From positions 186,001 through 250,000 of the forward strand of contig JACPVR010000013.1 in assembly GCA_016197405.1 (NCBI GenBank): a stretch of 64,000 bases of DNA, written 5' to 3'. A program made the position numbers and the translations under genes. Positions 1 to 10,173 of the stretch are shown in pieces (position 1 is the first letter of the stretch; the number at the start of each line of letters is the position of its first letter). The notes beneath the pieces were generated by a model that was not told the origin of the DNA, ran no database searches, and worked only from the letters and a program-made list of their open reading frames with translations. The DNA comes from Mycobacterium sp. (GTDB taxonomy: Bacteria; Actinomycetota; Actinomycetes; Mycobacteriales; Mycobacteriaceae).

Positions 1-365
1 GCGCCGTGCAGCCGGGCGATCGCGTCGCAGCGGTCCCGCAGTTCATCGAAACGCATCGCCAGGGTGCGCCCGACCGTCTCGGTGGACGATTCGGGCCATT
101 GGTCGAGCACATAGGAACCGCCGCCACGCCCCCGCCGCGTCTCCAGCAGGCCGCGGTCGACGAGTCGGGCCAATGCCGCCCGCACCGTCATCCGGCCGAC
201 ACCGAGGGCCTCGGCCAGTTCGCGCTCGACCGGCAACCGAGCGCCGGGCAGATACTCCCCGACCGCGATGGCGGTGATGAGCCGGTCGGTGACCTCGTCG
301 ACACGCGAGGGCGAATCAAGCTGCCGCGCCAGGAGCCCAGGTGCTGACATGCCGTTCTCGGCCAT
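1..365 (-). CDS. GntR/FadR-type transcriptional regulator, N-terminal part (cut by window edge)
   Basis: Only about 121 residues are visible; the gene runs off the left end. Reading from the ATG at 365, residues 15-80 form a GntR winged helix: a first helix with VDEVTDRLITAIAVG, the recognition helix region LAEALGVGRMTVR, and a basic wing ETRRGRGGGSYV. The start of a helical effector domain follows (FDELRDRCDAIARLHG), which fits the FadR subgroup of acid-sensing regulators. A second ATG at 350 is possible. It is divergent from the hydrolase-permease-serine dehydratase genes and is their likely regulator, which is inference from position only. The effector cannot be deduced. Confidence 0.85.
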   Translation of the reverse strand, partial: MAENGMSAPGLLARQLDSPSRVDEVTDRLITAIAVGEYLPGARLPVERELAEALGVGRMTVRAALARLVDRGLLETRRGRGGGSYVLDQWPESSTETVGRTLAMRFDELRDRCDAIARLHG

Positions 366-377
366 GACGACGATCCA

Positions 378-388
378 ATCTGCTAGAT
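378..388. promoter_or_regulatory. Small palindrome, possible GntR operator
   Basis: ATCTGCTAGAT has 4-bp arms around GCT and lies 12 bp upstream of the GntR start and 67 bp upstream of the chosen hydrolase start, in the shared divergent promoter region. Size and place suit an autoregulatory operator, but short palindromes arise by chance. Confidence 0.25.
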
Positions 389-455
389 GTCACCGCCATG
401 TTAAATCCCAGAAATGGTCTTGCGGGAAGACCTTTACCGGCCCATGCTAATTGCC

Positions 456-1373
456 ATGCACGTCGTCACCCGCACCGTCGCCTTCCGCGACTTCCACACC
501 TGGGTCAAGATCAGCTACCCCGATAACCCCCGGCCAGAGGCGTTACCGCTGGTGGTGCTGCACGGCGGGCCCGGAATGGCACACAATTACGTCGCCAATA
601 TCGCCGAGCTCGCCGACGCAGGCGGCCGCACCGTCATCCATTACGACCAGCTGGGCTGCGGCAACAGCACCCACCTACCGCAGGCGCCTGCCGACTTCTG
701 GACACCCGAGCTTTTCGTCGAGGAGTTCCATGCCGTGTGCGCGGCACTCGACGTCGCGTCCTACCACGTACTCGGCCAGTCCTGGGGCGGGATGCTGGGA
801 GCCGAGATCGCCGTGCGCCGGCCGCCGGGCCTGGCATCGCTGAGCATCTGCAACTCGCCCGCCGCCATGAGTCTGTGGGTGGCCGCGGCCGCCGAGCTAC
901 GCGCGGCACTGCCGGCCGAGACGCTGGCCGCACTCGAACGACACGAGGCCGACGGCAGCGTCACCGATCCCGAGTACCTTGCGGCGACCCAGGAGTTCTA
1001 CCGCCGCCACGTATGCCGCGTCGAGCCGATGCCCCAAGACTTCGCCGACAGTGAAGCGCAGATGGAAGCCGAGCCGACGGTGTATCACACCATGAACGGC
1101 CCCAACGAGTTCCACGTCATCGGGACGATGCGGAATTGGACCATCGTCGATCGGCTGCCGCAGATCACCGCACCGACGCTGGTGCTCGCCGGCGAGTTCG
1201 ACGAGGCGACCCCGACCACCTGGCAACCGTTCGTCGACCACATTCCCGACGTCACCTCCCATGTGTTCCCGCAGTCCAGCCACTGCACCCATCTCGAGAA
1301 GCCCGAGGAGTTCCGCGCCGTCGTCGCCGCCTTCCTCAACAGTCACGACCTGGCCGCCGCCGCCCGGGTATGA
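456..1373 (+). CDS. Proline iminopeptidase / L-amino-acid amidase family alpha/beta hydrolase
   Basis: A 305-residue serine hydrolase that should release an N-terminal amino acid (often proline) from peptides or amides in the cytoplasm. Visible: oxyanion motif HGGPG at 36-40, an IHYDQLGCG strand typical of the Pip family, nucleophile elbow GQSWGG (Ser near 109), the acid Asp in LVLAGEFDEATP and the catalytic His in QSSHCTHLE. The ATG at 456 was chosen because family members start a few residues before TRTV; in-frame ATGs at 414 and 444 have no good ribosome site either. Its TGA overlaps an alternative ATG of the next gene (1370), suggesting coupling. The true substrate is unknown. Confidence 0.8.
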   Translation: MHVVTRTVAFRDFHTWVKISYPDNPRPEALPLVVLHGGPGMAHNYVANIAELADAGGRTVIHYDQLGCGNSTHLPQAPADFWTPELFVEEFHAVCAALDVASYHVLGQSWGGMLGAEIAVRRPPGLASLSICNSPAAMSLWVAAAAELRAALPAETLAALERHEADGSVTDPEYLAATQEFYRRHVCRVEPMPQDFADSEAQMEAEPTVYHTMNGPNEFHVIGTMRNWTIVDRLPQITAPTLVLAGEFDEATPTTWQPFVDHIPDVTSHVFPQSSHCTHLEKPEEFRAVVAAFLNSHDLAAAARV

Positions 1374-1405
1374 CCCCTCACCCCTTTCCCGGACAGGACT
1401 GCTCA

Positions 1406-2791
1406 ATGGTCAGTAGCACCGCACCGCTCACCACCGGAGAAGGCCAGCGCACGCTGGAATCCTTCGGCTACAAGCAGGAACTCAAACGTTCCATCTCCAC
1501 CCTGGATCTGGTCGTCTATGGCCTGGTCTTCATGGTGCCGATCGCGCCGTGGACCATATTCGGCACCGTCTACAACAGTTCGGCCGGAATGGTTCCGCTG
1601 GTCTACCTCATCGGGCTGGTGGCCATGGTCTTCACCGCGGTCGCCTATTCGCAGATGGCCAAATCGTTCCCGCTCGCGGGCTCGGTGTTCTCCTACGTCG
1701 GACGTGGAATACACCCTGCCGCAGGATTTTTCGCCGGATGGGCCATCCTGCTGGACTATCTGCTGGTACCCACACTGCTCTACGTGTTCGCCGCGGAATC
1801 GATGGTCGGGCTGTTCCCGGGAACACCGCGCTGGTTGTGGGCCATCATCTTCGTGGTCGTCAACACCGCCATCAACCTTCTCGGTATCAGCTCACTGAAG
1901 ATCGTGAACCGCGTCTTCCTGGCCATCGAACTGGTCTTCGTGGCGATCTTCGTCGTCATCGCCGTGCGGGCCATCAACGGCCAAAGCCTGCCCGATGTCG
2001 GTTGGGGCACAACGCCGATCTGGAACTCCGGGGCCGTCAGCGCCGCACTGCTGGCCGGCGCGCTGTCCATCGCGGTGCTCAGTTTCCTGGGCTTCGACGG
2101 AATCTCGACACTGGCCGAGGAGTCAACCGGCAAGAAGAACCCCGCCGGTAAAGCCATGCTCATCGCGCTATTCCTGGTGGCAACGCTGTTCGTCACGCAG
2201 ACCTGGCTGGCCAGCCTGCTCGCCGGCGGCCGGGAATCGTTCGGCGACGACGAGGTGGGCAACGCCTTCTTCCTGCTCGTACAGGCCGCATCCAACACCG
2301 GATGGATGAACGCCTTCTTCGTCGTCAACGTGTTGGCGGTCGGATTCGCCAACGCGATGGCGGCCCAGGCCGCCACCAGCCGGCTGTTGTATTCGATGAG
2401 CCGCGACCGCCAGCTGCCGTCCTTCCTGTCCAAGATCAGCTCTCGGCAGGTGCCGATGAGCGCCATCCTGGTGGTCAGTGCGCTCAGCATCGTGCTGGTG
2501 CTGTTCTTCGTCGGACAGATCGCCCTGATCTCGTCACTGGTGAACTTCGGCGCCCTGTTCGGATTCTGTCTGCTGCACATATCGGTCGCGTGGTACTACC
2601 TGGTTCGCCAGAAATCCAAGAATTACCTGCTGCATCTGGTGGTTCCGTTGTTCGGCCTGGTGATCATCGGCTACGTGCTCGTCAACGCCGACCCGCTGGC
2701 AAAGATCGGTGGTGCCGTCTGGTTGGCGATCGGGGCGATAGTGTTCGGCATCAACGTGTTGCGGGGTCGATCCGCTGCCGCGGTTCGGTAG
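1406..2791 (+). CDS. APC-family amino acid permease
   Basis: A 461-residue inner-membrane protein with about 12 hydrophobic segments, of the amino acid-polyamine-organocation superfamily. The first helix carries the usual broken-helix pattern (DLVVYGLVFMVPIAPW), followed by SQMAKSFPLAGSVFSYVG and the conserved FLGFDGISTLAEES segment in helix 6. It should import an amino acid by proton or ion coupling. The ATG at 1406 follows GGACAGGA at 1391-1398. A start at 1370 (overlapping the upstream stop) would add 12 residues. Between a peptidase and a serine dehydratase, it may carry serine or a related amino acid; that is inferred from position. Confidence 0.85.
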   Translation: MVSSTAPLTTGEGQRTLESFGYKQELKRSISTLDLVVYGLVFMVPIAPWTIFGTVYNSSAGMVPLVYLIGLVAMVFTAVAYSQMAKSFPLAGSVFSYVGRGIHPAAGFFAGWAILLDYLLVPTLLYVFAAESMVGLFPGTPRWLWAIIFVVVNTAINLLGISSLKIVNRVFLAIELVFVAIFVVIAVRAINGQSLPDVGWGTTPIWNSGAVSAALLAGALSIAVLSFLGFDGISTLAEESTGKKNPAGKAMLIALFLVATLFVTQTWLASLLAGGRESFGDDEVGNAFFLLVQAASNTGWMNAFFVVNVLAVGFANAMAAQAATSRLLYSMSRDRQLPSFLSKISSRQVPMSAILVVSALSIVLVLFFVGQIALISSLVNFGALFGFCLLHISVAWYYLVRQKSKNYLLHLVVPLFGLVIIGYVLVNADPLAKIGGAVWLAIGAIVFGINVLRGRSAAAVR

Positions 2792-2826
2792 GCCCCGGCG
2801 CTGTCAGCCAGGCGAGGAGCCCATCG

Positions 2827-4203
<1,377 letters not shown>

Positions 4204-4682
4204 ATGTTGGCTCGGCATTGAGCATCGTCGAGGACCGGGCCCGTGCAGTGACGGCGCCGGCCAAGGTCAACCCGCTGACACGCACCGACCAGAGCTGAAT
4301 CCCAGGCCCGCAAGAGAATTACCGAGCGGTTTGCGGCCGGCACGACCGATGTGCCGTTGACGGAGATGAGTCCGACGCATTTGGCTTTCGCCCAGCACAT
4401 CGGTTCGGTGCGCACATCGTGCGATATCGCCCCCGCGGTGGCGAACAGCGGACTGCACGGGCGTGCCGAAGAAGCAGCCGAGCAAGCCATGCCAAGCAAA
4501 CCCGTCTCGCCCCGAACAGCTCGAAATCACCGATCACGTGGGCAAACGCCGGCTACGCGGCGTCACCGGCGTGAACAGACACAAAAAAATTGACGCTTCC
4601 GCAAGACATCGGGGTTGCTGTGCACTATTTATAGGGGTTCGGGCGCGGAGGGTTGGCTCTGCGCAATGGCGCGCGAGGACCC
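4204..4682. other. Intergenic region, no gene recognised
   Basis: About 480 bp between sdaA and the glycine-rich protein gene. Short open frames occur on both strands but none has a ribosome site, recognisable domain or good codon bias. An A+T-rich stretch TATTTATA at 4626-4633 may contain the -10 element of the downstream gene. TTGACG at 4590-4595 is too far from it (30 bp) to be the paired -35. Confidence 0.5.
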
Positions 4683-7600
4683 ATGGTGAGCCCAGCAGCA
4701 GACCTCAACACCCCCGACACCTCTGCCCGGGTGCCGTCCTCGCATGGCAGGCAGCCAGGTACCGGCTACGCCCGCTATATCGGACGAGTCGGTGGTCTGG
4801 CTGTCGCGTTGGGGGTGGGTGCGGTCATCGCGTCCATGCCGGCCACCGCGTTCGCCGATACCACCGGGACCACCGGCTCGGCGGGCTCTGCAGGCTCGAC
4901 ATCTTCGAATTCGTCCGCACCCGCTGACCACACACCCTCACCATCGAGCACCGACACCGACACGTCGCCAGACACGGATTCGACGACCGACACGAAATCG
5001 GTTGACGGAAAAGATGATTCGGAATCCGACGCGGCCGAGCCGGACCCGGCAACCGACTCCCCCACCGACGAATCAGACACCTCGACGAGTTCCGTGAGCG
5101 GTTCGACAACAGGAAACCACCACGGTTCACACACCGCCACCTCACACACCGAAGACACCGAAGACACCGAAGAGTCTTCGGCCAGATCCGAAGCCGCGCA
5201 GCCTGTCGCGCTGACCCCGTCGAGCCGGACTGACCGCGAGCCCGCAACAACCGGCGATCCTGGTGTCGCAGCCACCGCCGCCCTGATCGGGCCCAGCACC
5301 ACAGCAGTCGGCAGCACCGCACGCGCAGCCACCCAATGGCAGCCCGGCGACATCTTCCGCATCTTGGTCGGCAACGGCACCGCCGAGCACCCCAACGCCG
5401 GACTGCTCATCGGCAACGGATACAGCTACACCTCCACCACCTGCACCGGCACCACCGCCTGCAACGGTGGCAGCGCCGGCCTCCTCGGCAACGGCGGAAA
5501 CGGCTACAACGGCGGCAACGGCGGAGCCGCCGGCTGGTTCGGCGACGGCGGAAACGGCGGCGCAGCAACCACACCCGGCACCGCGGGCGGACGCGGCGGA
5601 CATGGCGGACTCTTCGCCGGGAACGGCGGATCGGGCGGAAACGGCGCCGCAGCCGTGACCCCGGGCACCACCGGCGGAGCCGGCGGCCGCGGCGGCGACA
5701 CCGGGGCCCTGTCGATTTCAGGCACCGGCGGCGCGGGCGGAGCAGGCGGTGCGGGACCGGCCAGCGGACGCGGAGGCGCAGGCGGAGCAGGCGGTGACGC
5801 CGGCGTGCTGGCCATCAACAGCAAAGGCGGTGCCGGCGGTGCCGGCGGGGCAGCCGACGGGCCGGGCGGCGTCGCAGGTGACGGTGGGTCCGGTGGCGGC
5901 GGTGGACTCTTCCTGGGCAACGCGGGCGCAGGTGGTGACGGCGGGGCAGCCACCGCTGGCGGCGGTGGGATCGGCGGCAACGGTGGGATCGGCGGCGACG
6001 TCGGCGTTTTCGCGCTGTGGGGTGATGGCGGCGCCGGCGGTGACGGTGGCGCGGCGGCTGCCGGTTCCGTGGGAGCCGATGGCCAGGTAGCGGGGGCGGC
6101 CGGCTCCGATGGCGGCGCAGGCGGTGTCGGCGGTATGGGTGGCGACGGCGGAAACGGCAGTTGGATTGTGGGCCGCGGCGGCAACGGTGGGATCGGCGGA
6201 GCCGGCGGCCACGGCGGAGCCGGCGGGCACGGGATCGACGGGTCCGATGCGACCACACCCGTCTCCGCCGGCGGCGTGGGCGGAGCAGGCGGCGACGGTG
6301 GCGTGGGTGGAGCAGGCGGGGCAGGCGGCGACGCCGGCGTCGGTCGGGTTCTACTGCTGTTCGCCGCCGTCGGGTCCGCAGGTAGCGGCGGAGCGGGCGG
6401 AACCGGTGGCGGCGCGGGCACCCCCGGAAATGGTGGTACCGGGGCGGTCGGCAACTCGGCGCACCCGACCGGCGGGGCCGGCGGCACCGGCGGTGATCCG
6501 GGCACTCCCGGCACCGGCGGGGCAGGTGGTGCGGCGGGTTCCGGCACCGGGGGCAGCAGCGGCCTCGCCGGAGCTACCGGAGCCGCAGTTGTCGGATTGG
6601 TGGGCAATGGCGGCACCGGCGGGGCAGGCTACAGCCCGACTACTACCGGCGCTGGCGGCGGCACCGGTGGAGTCGGCGGAGCCGGCGGCGCCATCGGCAA
6701 CGGCGGCACGGGTGGAGCCGGTGGCGCGGGCGCGGCAGGCGACGCCACCACGGCCGGCGGAACCGGCGGAACGGGCGGCGCCGGGGGCACGGGCGGCACC
6801 CAGTACGGCAGCGGTGGTGTCGGCGGTGTCGGCGGAGCCGGCGGTGCCGGTGGTACCGGCGCTGCCGGGATCAACGGCGCGTCGACGGGATTGGCGCTGA
6901 CGAACCCGCTCAGCACGATCAGCGTCGGCTACAGCACGAACAGTGTGGCAATCAGCCCAAACGGCCAGTATGTCTACGTCACCAACGACGACTCCCAAGG
7001 CGGTGACCTGTGGGTCATCAACTCCGCCACCGGGCAGGTCACCGGCGTCAACGTCGGCGTCATGCAGGCGGGAGTGGCGGTCAGTCCGAACGGTCGCTAC
7101 ATCTACGTCGCCCTCTCCGGCAATGGCTCCTACGTGCCCGATTCCGGGGGCGCCCTTGCGGTGTTGGATACCTTCACGAACAACGTCACCACCATCGACA
7201 TCGGCGGCTGGCCCAACGGCGTGGTGGTCAGTCCCGACGGCAGCTACATCTATGTGGGCAACGGAGCGTCCTCGATTTCGGTGATCGACGCCGCCACCTA
7301 CCAGGTCGGCTCACCCGTCGCTAGCAATGGCTATTTCCCGGCCGGTCTGGCGATCACCCCGGACGGCAAGTACGTCTACGTCGCCAACCAGGCAAGCGAA
7401 GACGTGGGAGTGGTCGACACAGCCACCAGTGAGGCCATGGATCCACTTCCCAGTGGCGGCAACGTCCCGGTTGCAGTGGCGGTAACCCCCGACGGCAAGT
7501 ACCTCTACATCGTCAACAACAACAACGGCAACGGCGGAACGGTGCAGGTGACCGATCTGCTCACCTATCAGGGGCCCGTCGTCAATGTCGGCAACGGTCC

Positions 7601-8330
7601 GCATGGGATCGCGATCAGCCCGAACGGCAAGTACGCCTACGTCGCCAACACCAACAGCGCGACGGTGTCGATCATCGACACCACCACCTATCAGGTGACC
7701 ACCATCAGCACCGGCAACGGACCCATGGGAGTGGCCGTAAGCCCCAGCGGTGAGTACCTGTACGTCGCCAACAGCAGCGATTCGACGGTGTCGGTGTTCG
7801 GCCCGTCGCAGAGCGCGGCCGGTGCGGGCGCCGGCACGGTGGGCGGGTCCGGCGGAACCGGCGGTGCCGGCGGTAAAGCACTGTCGGCTACCGGCAGCGG
7901 TGGCACCGGCGGGCTGGGCGGAGCCGGCGGAACCGGGGGTGCTGGCGGCAGCGGAGGAAGCGGCGCTGCGGCCACCGACACCTTGTCCGCCGGCAGTGGT
8001 GGCACCGGCGGATCGGGAGCCACTGGTGGTGCCGGCGGAACGGGTGGTGCCGGCGGCGACGCCAGCGGCGGAACCAACGGCACCGGAGGTGCAGGCGGTA
8101 CGGGCGGAGACGCCGGATCCGGTGGCCGCGGCGGTAACGGCGGCAACGGAAACGCCGACTTCCCGACGGCTGGTAGCGGTGCGCAGGGCGGGTCCCCGGG
8201 TCTGGCGGCCGACGGTGGAAGCGGCGGCGCCTCGGGCACCGGCGGGACGGGCGGCGCCGCAGGCGGATCAGGTGCCGACGGGGCTTCGGCCGCCGCCGGC
8301 CAGAACGGCGCCAACGGCCAGCCCGGCTAA
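4683..8330 (+). CDS. PGRS-like glycine-rich exported protein with internal seven-bladed beta-propeller
   Basis: A 1215-residue exported protein. The first 60 residues are a long signal peptide (ARYIGRVGGLAVALGVGAVI, cleavage after TAFA). Next come an acidic Ser/Thr/Asp linker (about 60-210) and the motif GNGTAEHPNAGLLIGNGYSY common in rapid-grower PGRS-like proteins. A long GGxGG array follows. Then comes a compact domain (nt 6892-7800) of seven repeats of the type VAVSPNGxYxYVAN, a YVTN/SMP-30-like propeller, then a second GGxGG array to the end. There is no PE or PPE N-terminus, so it is not a true PE_PGRS. ATG 4683 was chosen because GCGAGGA lies just before it; a TTG at 4653 in frame is less likely. 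Probably surface or cell-wall located. Confidence 0.8.
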   Translation: MVSPAADLNTPDTSARVPSSHGRQPGTGYARYIGRVGGLAVALGVGAVIASMPATAFADTTGTTGSAGSAGSTSSNSSAPADHTPSPSSTDTDTSPDTDSTTDTKSVDGKDDSESDAAEPDPATDSPTDESDTSTSSVSGSTTGNHHGSHTATSHTEDTEDTEESSARSEAAQPVALTPSSRTDREPATTGDPGVAATAALIGPSTTAVGSTARAATQWQPGDIFRILVGNGTAEHPNAGLLIGNGYSYTSTTCTGTTACNGGSAGLLGNGGNGYNGGNGGAAGWFGDGGNGGAATTPGTAGGRGGHGGLFAGNGGSGGNGAAAVTPGTTGGAGGRGGDTGALSISGTGGAGGAGGAGPASGRGGAGGAGGDAGVLAINSKGGAGGAGGAADGPGGVAGDGGSGGGGGLFLGNAGAGGDGGAATAGGGGIGGNGGIGGDVGVFALWGDGGAGGDGGAAAAGSVGADGQVAGAAGSDGGAGGVGGMGGDGGNGSWIVGRGGNGGIGGAGGHGGAGGHGIDGSDATTPVSAGGVGGAGGDGGVGGAGGAGGDAGVGRVLLLFAAVGSAGSGGAGGTGGGAGTPGNGGTGAVGNSAHPTGGAGGTGGDPGTPGTGGAGGAAGSGTGGSSGLAGATGAAVVGLVGNGGTGGAGYSPTTTGAGGGTGGVGGAGGAIGNGGTGGAGGAGAAGDATTAGGTGGTGGAGGTGGTQYGSGGVGGVGGAGGAGGTGAAGINGASTGLALTNPLSTISVGYSTNSVAISPNGQYVYVTNDDSQGGDLWVINSATGQVTGVNVGVMQAGVAVSPNGRYIYVALSGNGSYVPDSGGALAVLDTFTNNVTTIDIGGWPNGVVVSPDGSYIYVGNGASSISVIDAATYQVGSPVASNGYFPAGLAITPDGKYVYVANQASEDVGVVDTATSEAMDPLPSGGNVPVAVAVTPDGKYLYIVNNNNGNGGTVQVTDLLTYQGPVVNVGNGPHGIAISPNGKYAYVANTNSATVSIIDTTTYQVTTISTGNGPMGVAVSPSGEYLYVANSSDSTVSVFGPSQSAAGAGAGTVGGSGGTGGAGGKALSATGSGGTGGLGGAGGTGGAGGSGGSGAAATDTLSAGSGGTGGSGATGGAGGTGGAGGDASGGTNGTGGAGGTGGDAGSGGRGGNGGNGNADFPTAGSGAQGGSPGLAADGGSGGASGTGGTGGAAGGSGADGASAAAGQNGANGQPG

Positions 8331-8351
8331 GCCTTGGGAGCCGGCGCATTC

Positions 8352-8409
8352 GAGGCTGAAGCCTGGGCGGGATTTTTGGCCGAGGTTCACCCAGGAGTCA
8401 GTCTCAACG
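8352..8409. repeat. Dispersed imperfect palindromic repeat, copy 1
   Basis: An 18-bp arm (8353-8370) pairs imperfectly with 8387-8404 around a loop containing TTTTT. The segment 8352-8373 is identical over 22 bp to the reverse complement of 11963-11984, and both copies end in a TCTCAACG/CCTCAACG motif. It lies just after the glycine-rich gene stop, so here it could also serve as a terminator. Confidence 0.6.
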
Positions 8410-8460
8410 TTGTGGGTGCTGAGTAACCAGGCCGATCGGTGCGGCGGTAATAATGCCGCC

Positions 8461-10173
8461 ATGCAATCGAGATCCGAGCAGGTGCGCCGGCTGTGGGATG
8501 ACGCCCGGCAGCGGCCGGCCCGGCTCCGACCAGGTCACCTCGCGCCGCCGTTGCGTGCGCTGGCCATCCTGACCTGGATCGGCGCGGCGATCATGCTGGC
8601 GTTCGGTTTCGTCCCGGGTCTGTTCACACCGGTGCAGGGCAGCCTCTACGACGGCCAGCTGGTGTTCAACTACTCGCCGACCTGGCCGCTGCTGTGCGGT
8701 ATCGCCATCGGTTCGGGCGCGGCAACCGTCGGTTACCTGATAACCGCCACCGAGCCGGGCTCGCCCCGACATCATGCGCTGCTGGTCTGGTGCGCGGGCG
8801 TCGCGACGCCGCTGATCCCGGTACTGGCGTTGGCGATCGACCGGTCCTGGCTGACAATCCCGGCCGCCGTCGTCTGGCTGGCGGCCGCGGCGCTCGTGAT
8901 CACGTTTCTGCACGTACGCCACCGCGCCCCCGGTCCGTGGACGGCGCTGCTGCTGGCAACGCTGGTCGCCGTGCCGTGGATACCGGCGATCTACGCCAAT
9001 CTGCGGTTCGGTCTGGCGCTGCACGCCGCCACCCCGGTACCCGAGGGCGAGCTGCTCGACATGCTCATCGCCGATATCTCGACACAGACCTACGTCCCGG
9101 GCATCGCACTGGCGTTCGTGGCCGCCATGGCCACCGGCGGTGTCGCGCTGGCCGCGCACGCCCGATCGGCCGTGGCACATCAGATCTCGGCCAACCGCGG
9201 CGGCTGGCGGATCACCGCCGTCATCTGCCTCGCCGCGATCGGTGTGATCGCCCTGGAGGTCTCCGGTGTCGGCGGGATCTCGTCGGGCTTCCTGGAGGAC
9301 TACTGGGGCCTCGGCGACCCGTGGACCTGGCCGCATGCCGCCCTCGTCGCGGTCGCCATCACCTACATGACGCAACGGTCGTTTGCCGCCCCGCTGCTGC
9401 AGCGCGGCGATGTGGCGACCGTGCTGGCGATCGGCATCAGCGCGCTGTCCGCCCAGATCGTCATCGCCGTCGCGATGGCGGTGAACCTGGTCGCCGGTGC
9501 CATCACCGGTCCGCAGCACGACATCGTCGCGGTGCCGGGCGAACTCGGATTCGTCATCGCGTGGGCCGGGCTGGCCGCACTGGTACCGGTTGCGGTGCGA
9601 GCCAGGTGGCGCGGCAGCATCGGGCAGTCGGTGGCCCGGATCGGCCTGCTGTTCCTGGTGCCGGTCTATATCGGCGTCTTCGGCCATCAGCTGGGGGTCG
9701 ACTGGCCCGTGTTGTTCTGGGCGAAGGCCACTCAGGTCGCGATCTGCCTGGTCCTCATCGGTTGTGTCGCAACGGTCTTCGGGCTGCTGGGACGCCCGAC
9801 GGCGATATCACCGGAGATGGCGAACCGATTGATCCTGGTTCCGCTGCTCATCGTCGCCGGTACGGCGTGGTTGCCGAGTGTGCTGGCGACCCCGCTGACG
9901 CCGATCATCGCGGTCGCGGCAGCCCTGTTCGCCTTGTTGTGGGCGATGCCACCGGCCGCCGACGATGCGATCGGGCACAGCGGTGTGGTGCTGACGGTGT
10001 CGGCACAGCTGCTGCTGGTCGCCGCGGCCGCCGGTATGGTCGCCCGCATTCCCGACGTCGCCGCCGACGATCCCACCATGGCGTTGCTGTTGTTCAGCGT
10101 CCCGTTGAGCGCGCTGTTGTGCGCGAAGGCGACCGCGGTGGATCCGCAACCCGCTTACGGGCGCGTCGCGTAG
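8461..10173 (+). CDS. Polytopic membrane protein of unknown function
   Basis: A 570-residue protein with a basic cytoplasmic N-terminus (about 45 residues, QSRSEQVRRLWDDARQRPAR) and some 12-14 hydrophobic segments. I do not recognise the family. There are no obvious catalytic motifs. The ATG at 8461 lies 6 nt behind AATAAT (8449-8454), which suggests a leaderless start; there is no Shine-Dalgarno sequence. The coding end overlaps the convergent acyl-CoA dehydrogenase gene by 19 bp. Confidence 0.75.
   Translation: MQSRSEQVRRLWDDARQRPARLRPGHLAPPLRALAILTWIGAAIMLAFGFVPGLFTPVQGSLYDGQLVFNYSPTWPLLCGIAIGSGAATVGYLITATEPGSPRHHALLVWCAGVATPLIPVLALAIDRSWLTIPAAVVWLAAAALVITFLHVRHRAPGPWTALLLATLVAVPWIPAIYANLRFGLALHAATPVPEGELLDMLIADISTQTYVPGIALAFVAAMATGGVALAAHARSAVAHQISANRGGWRITAVICLAAIGVIALEVSGVGGISSGFLEDYWGLGDPWTWPHAALVAVAITYMTQRSFAAPLLQRGDVATVLAIGISALSAQIVIAVAMAVNLVAGAITGPQHDIVAVPGELGFVIAWAGLAALVPVAVRARWRGSIGQSVARIGLLFLVPVYIGVFGHQLGVDWPVLFWAKATQVAICLVLIGCVATVFGLLGRPTAISPEMANRLILVPLLIVAGTAWLPSVLATPLTPIIAVAAALFALLWAMPPAADDAIGHSGVVLTVSAQLLLVAAAAGMVARIPDVAADDPTMALLLFSVPLSALLCAKATAVDPQPAYGRVA

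Noticed and set aside
4590..4633. A standard -35/-10 promoter for the glycine-rich gene
   Set aside because: TTGACG and the TATTTATA stretch are 30 bp apart, too far for one promoter.
4683..8330. A PE_PGRS family gene
   Set aside because: The GGxGG arrays resemble PGRS, but the N-terminus is a long signal peptide with no PE domain.
8404..9687. A long minus-strand open frame in the membrane protein gene
   Set aside because: Low-complexity Arg/Asp/Gln-rich translation with no domain; the plus frame encodes regular membrane helices.
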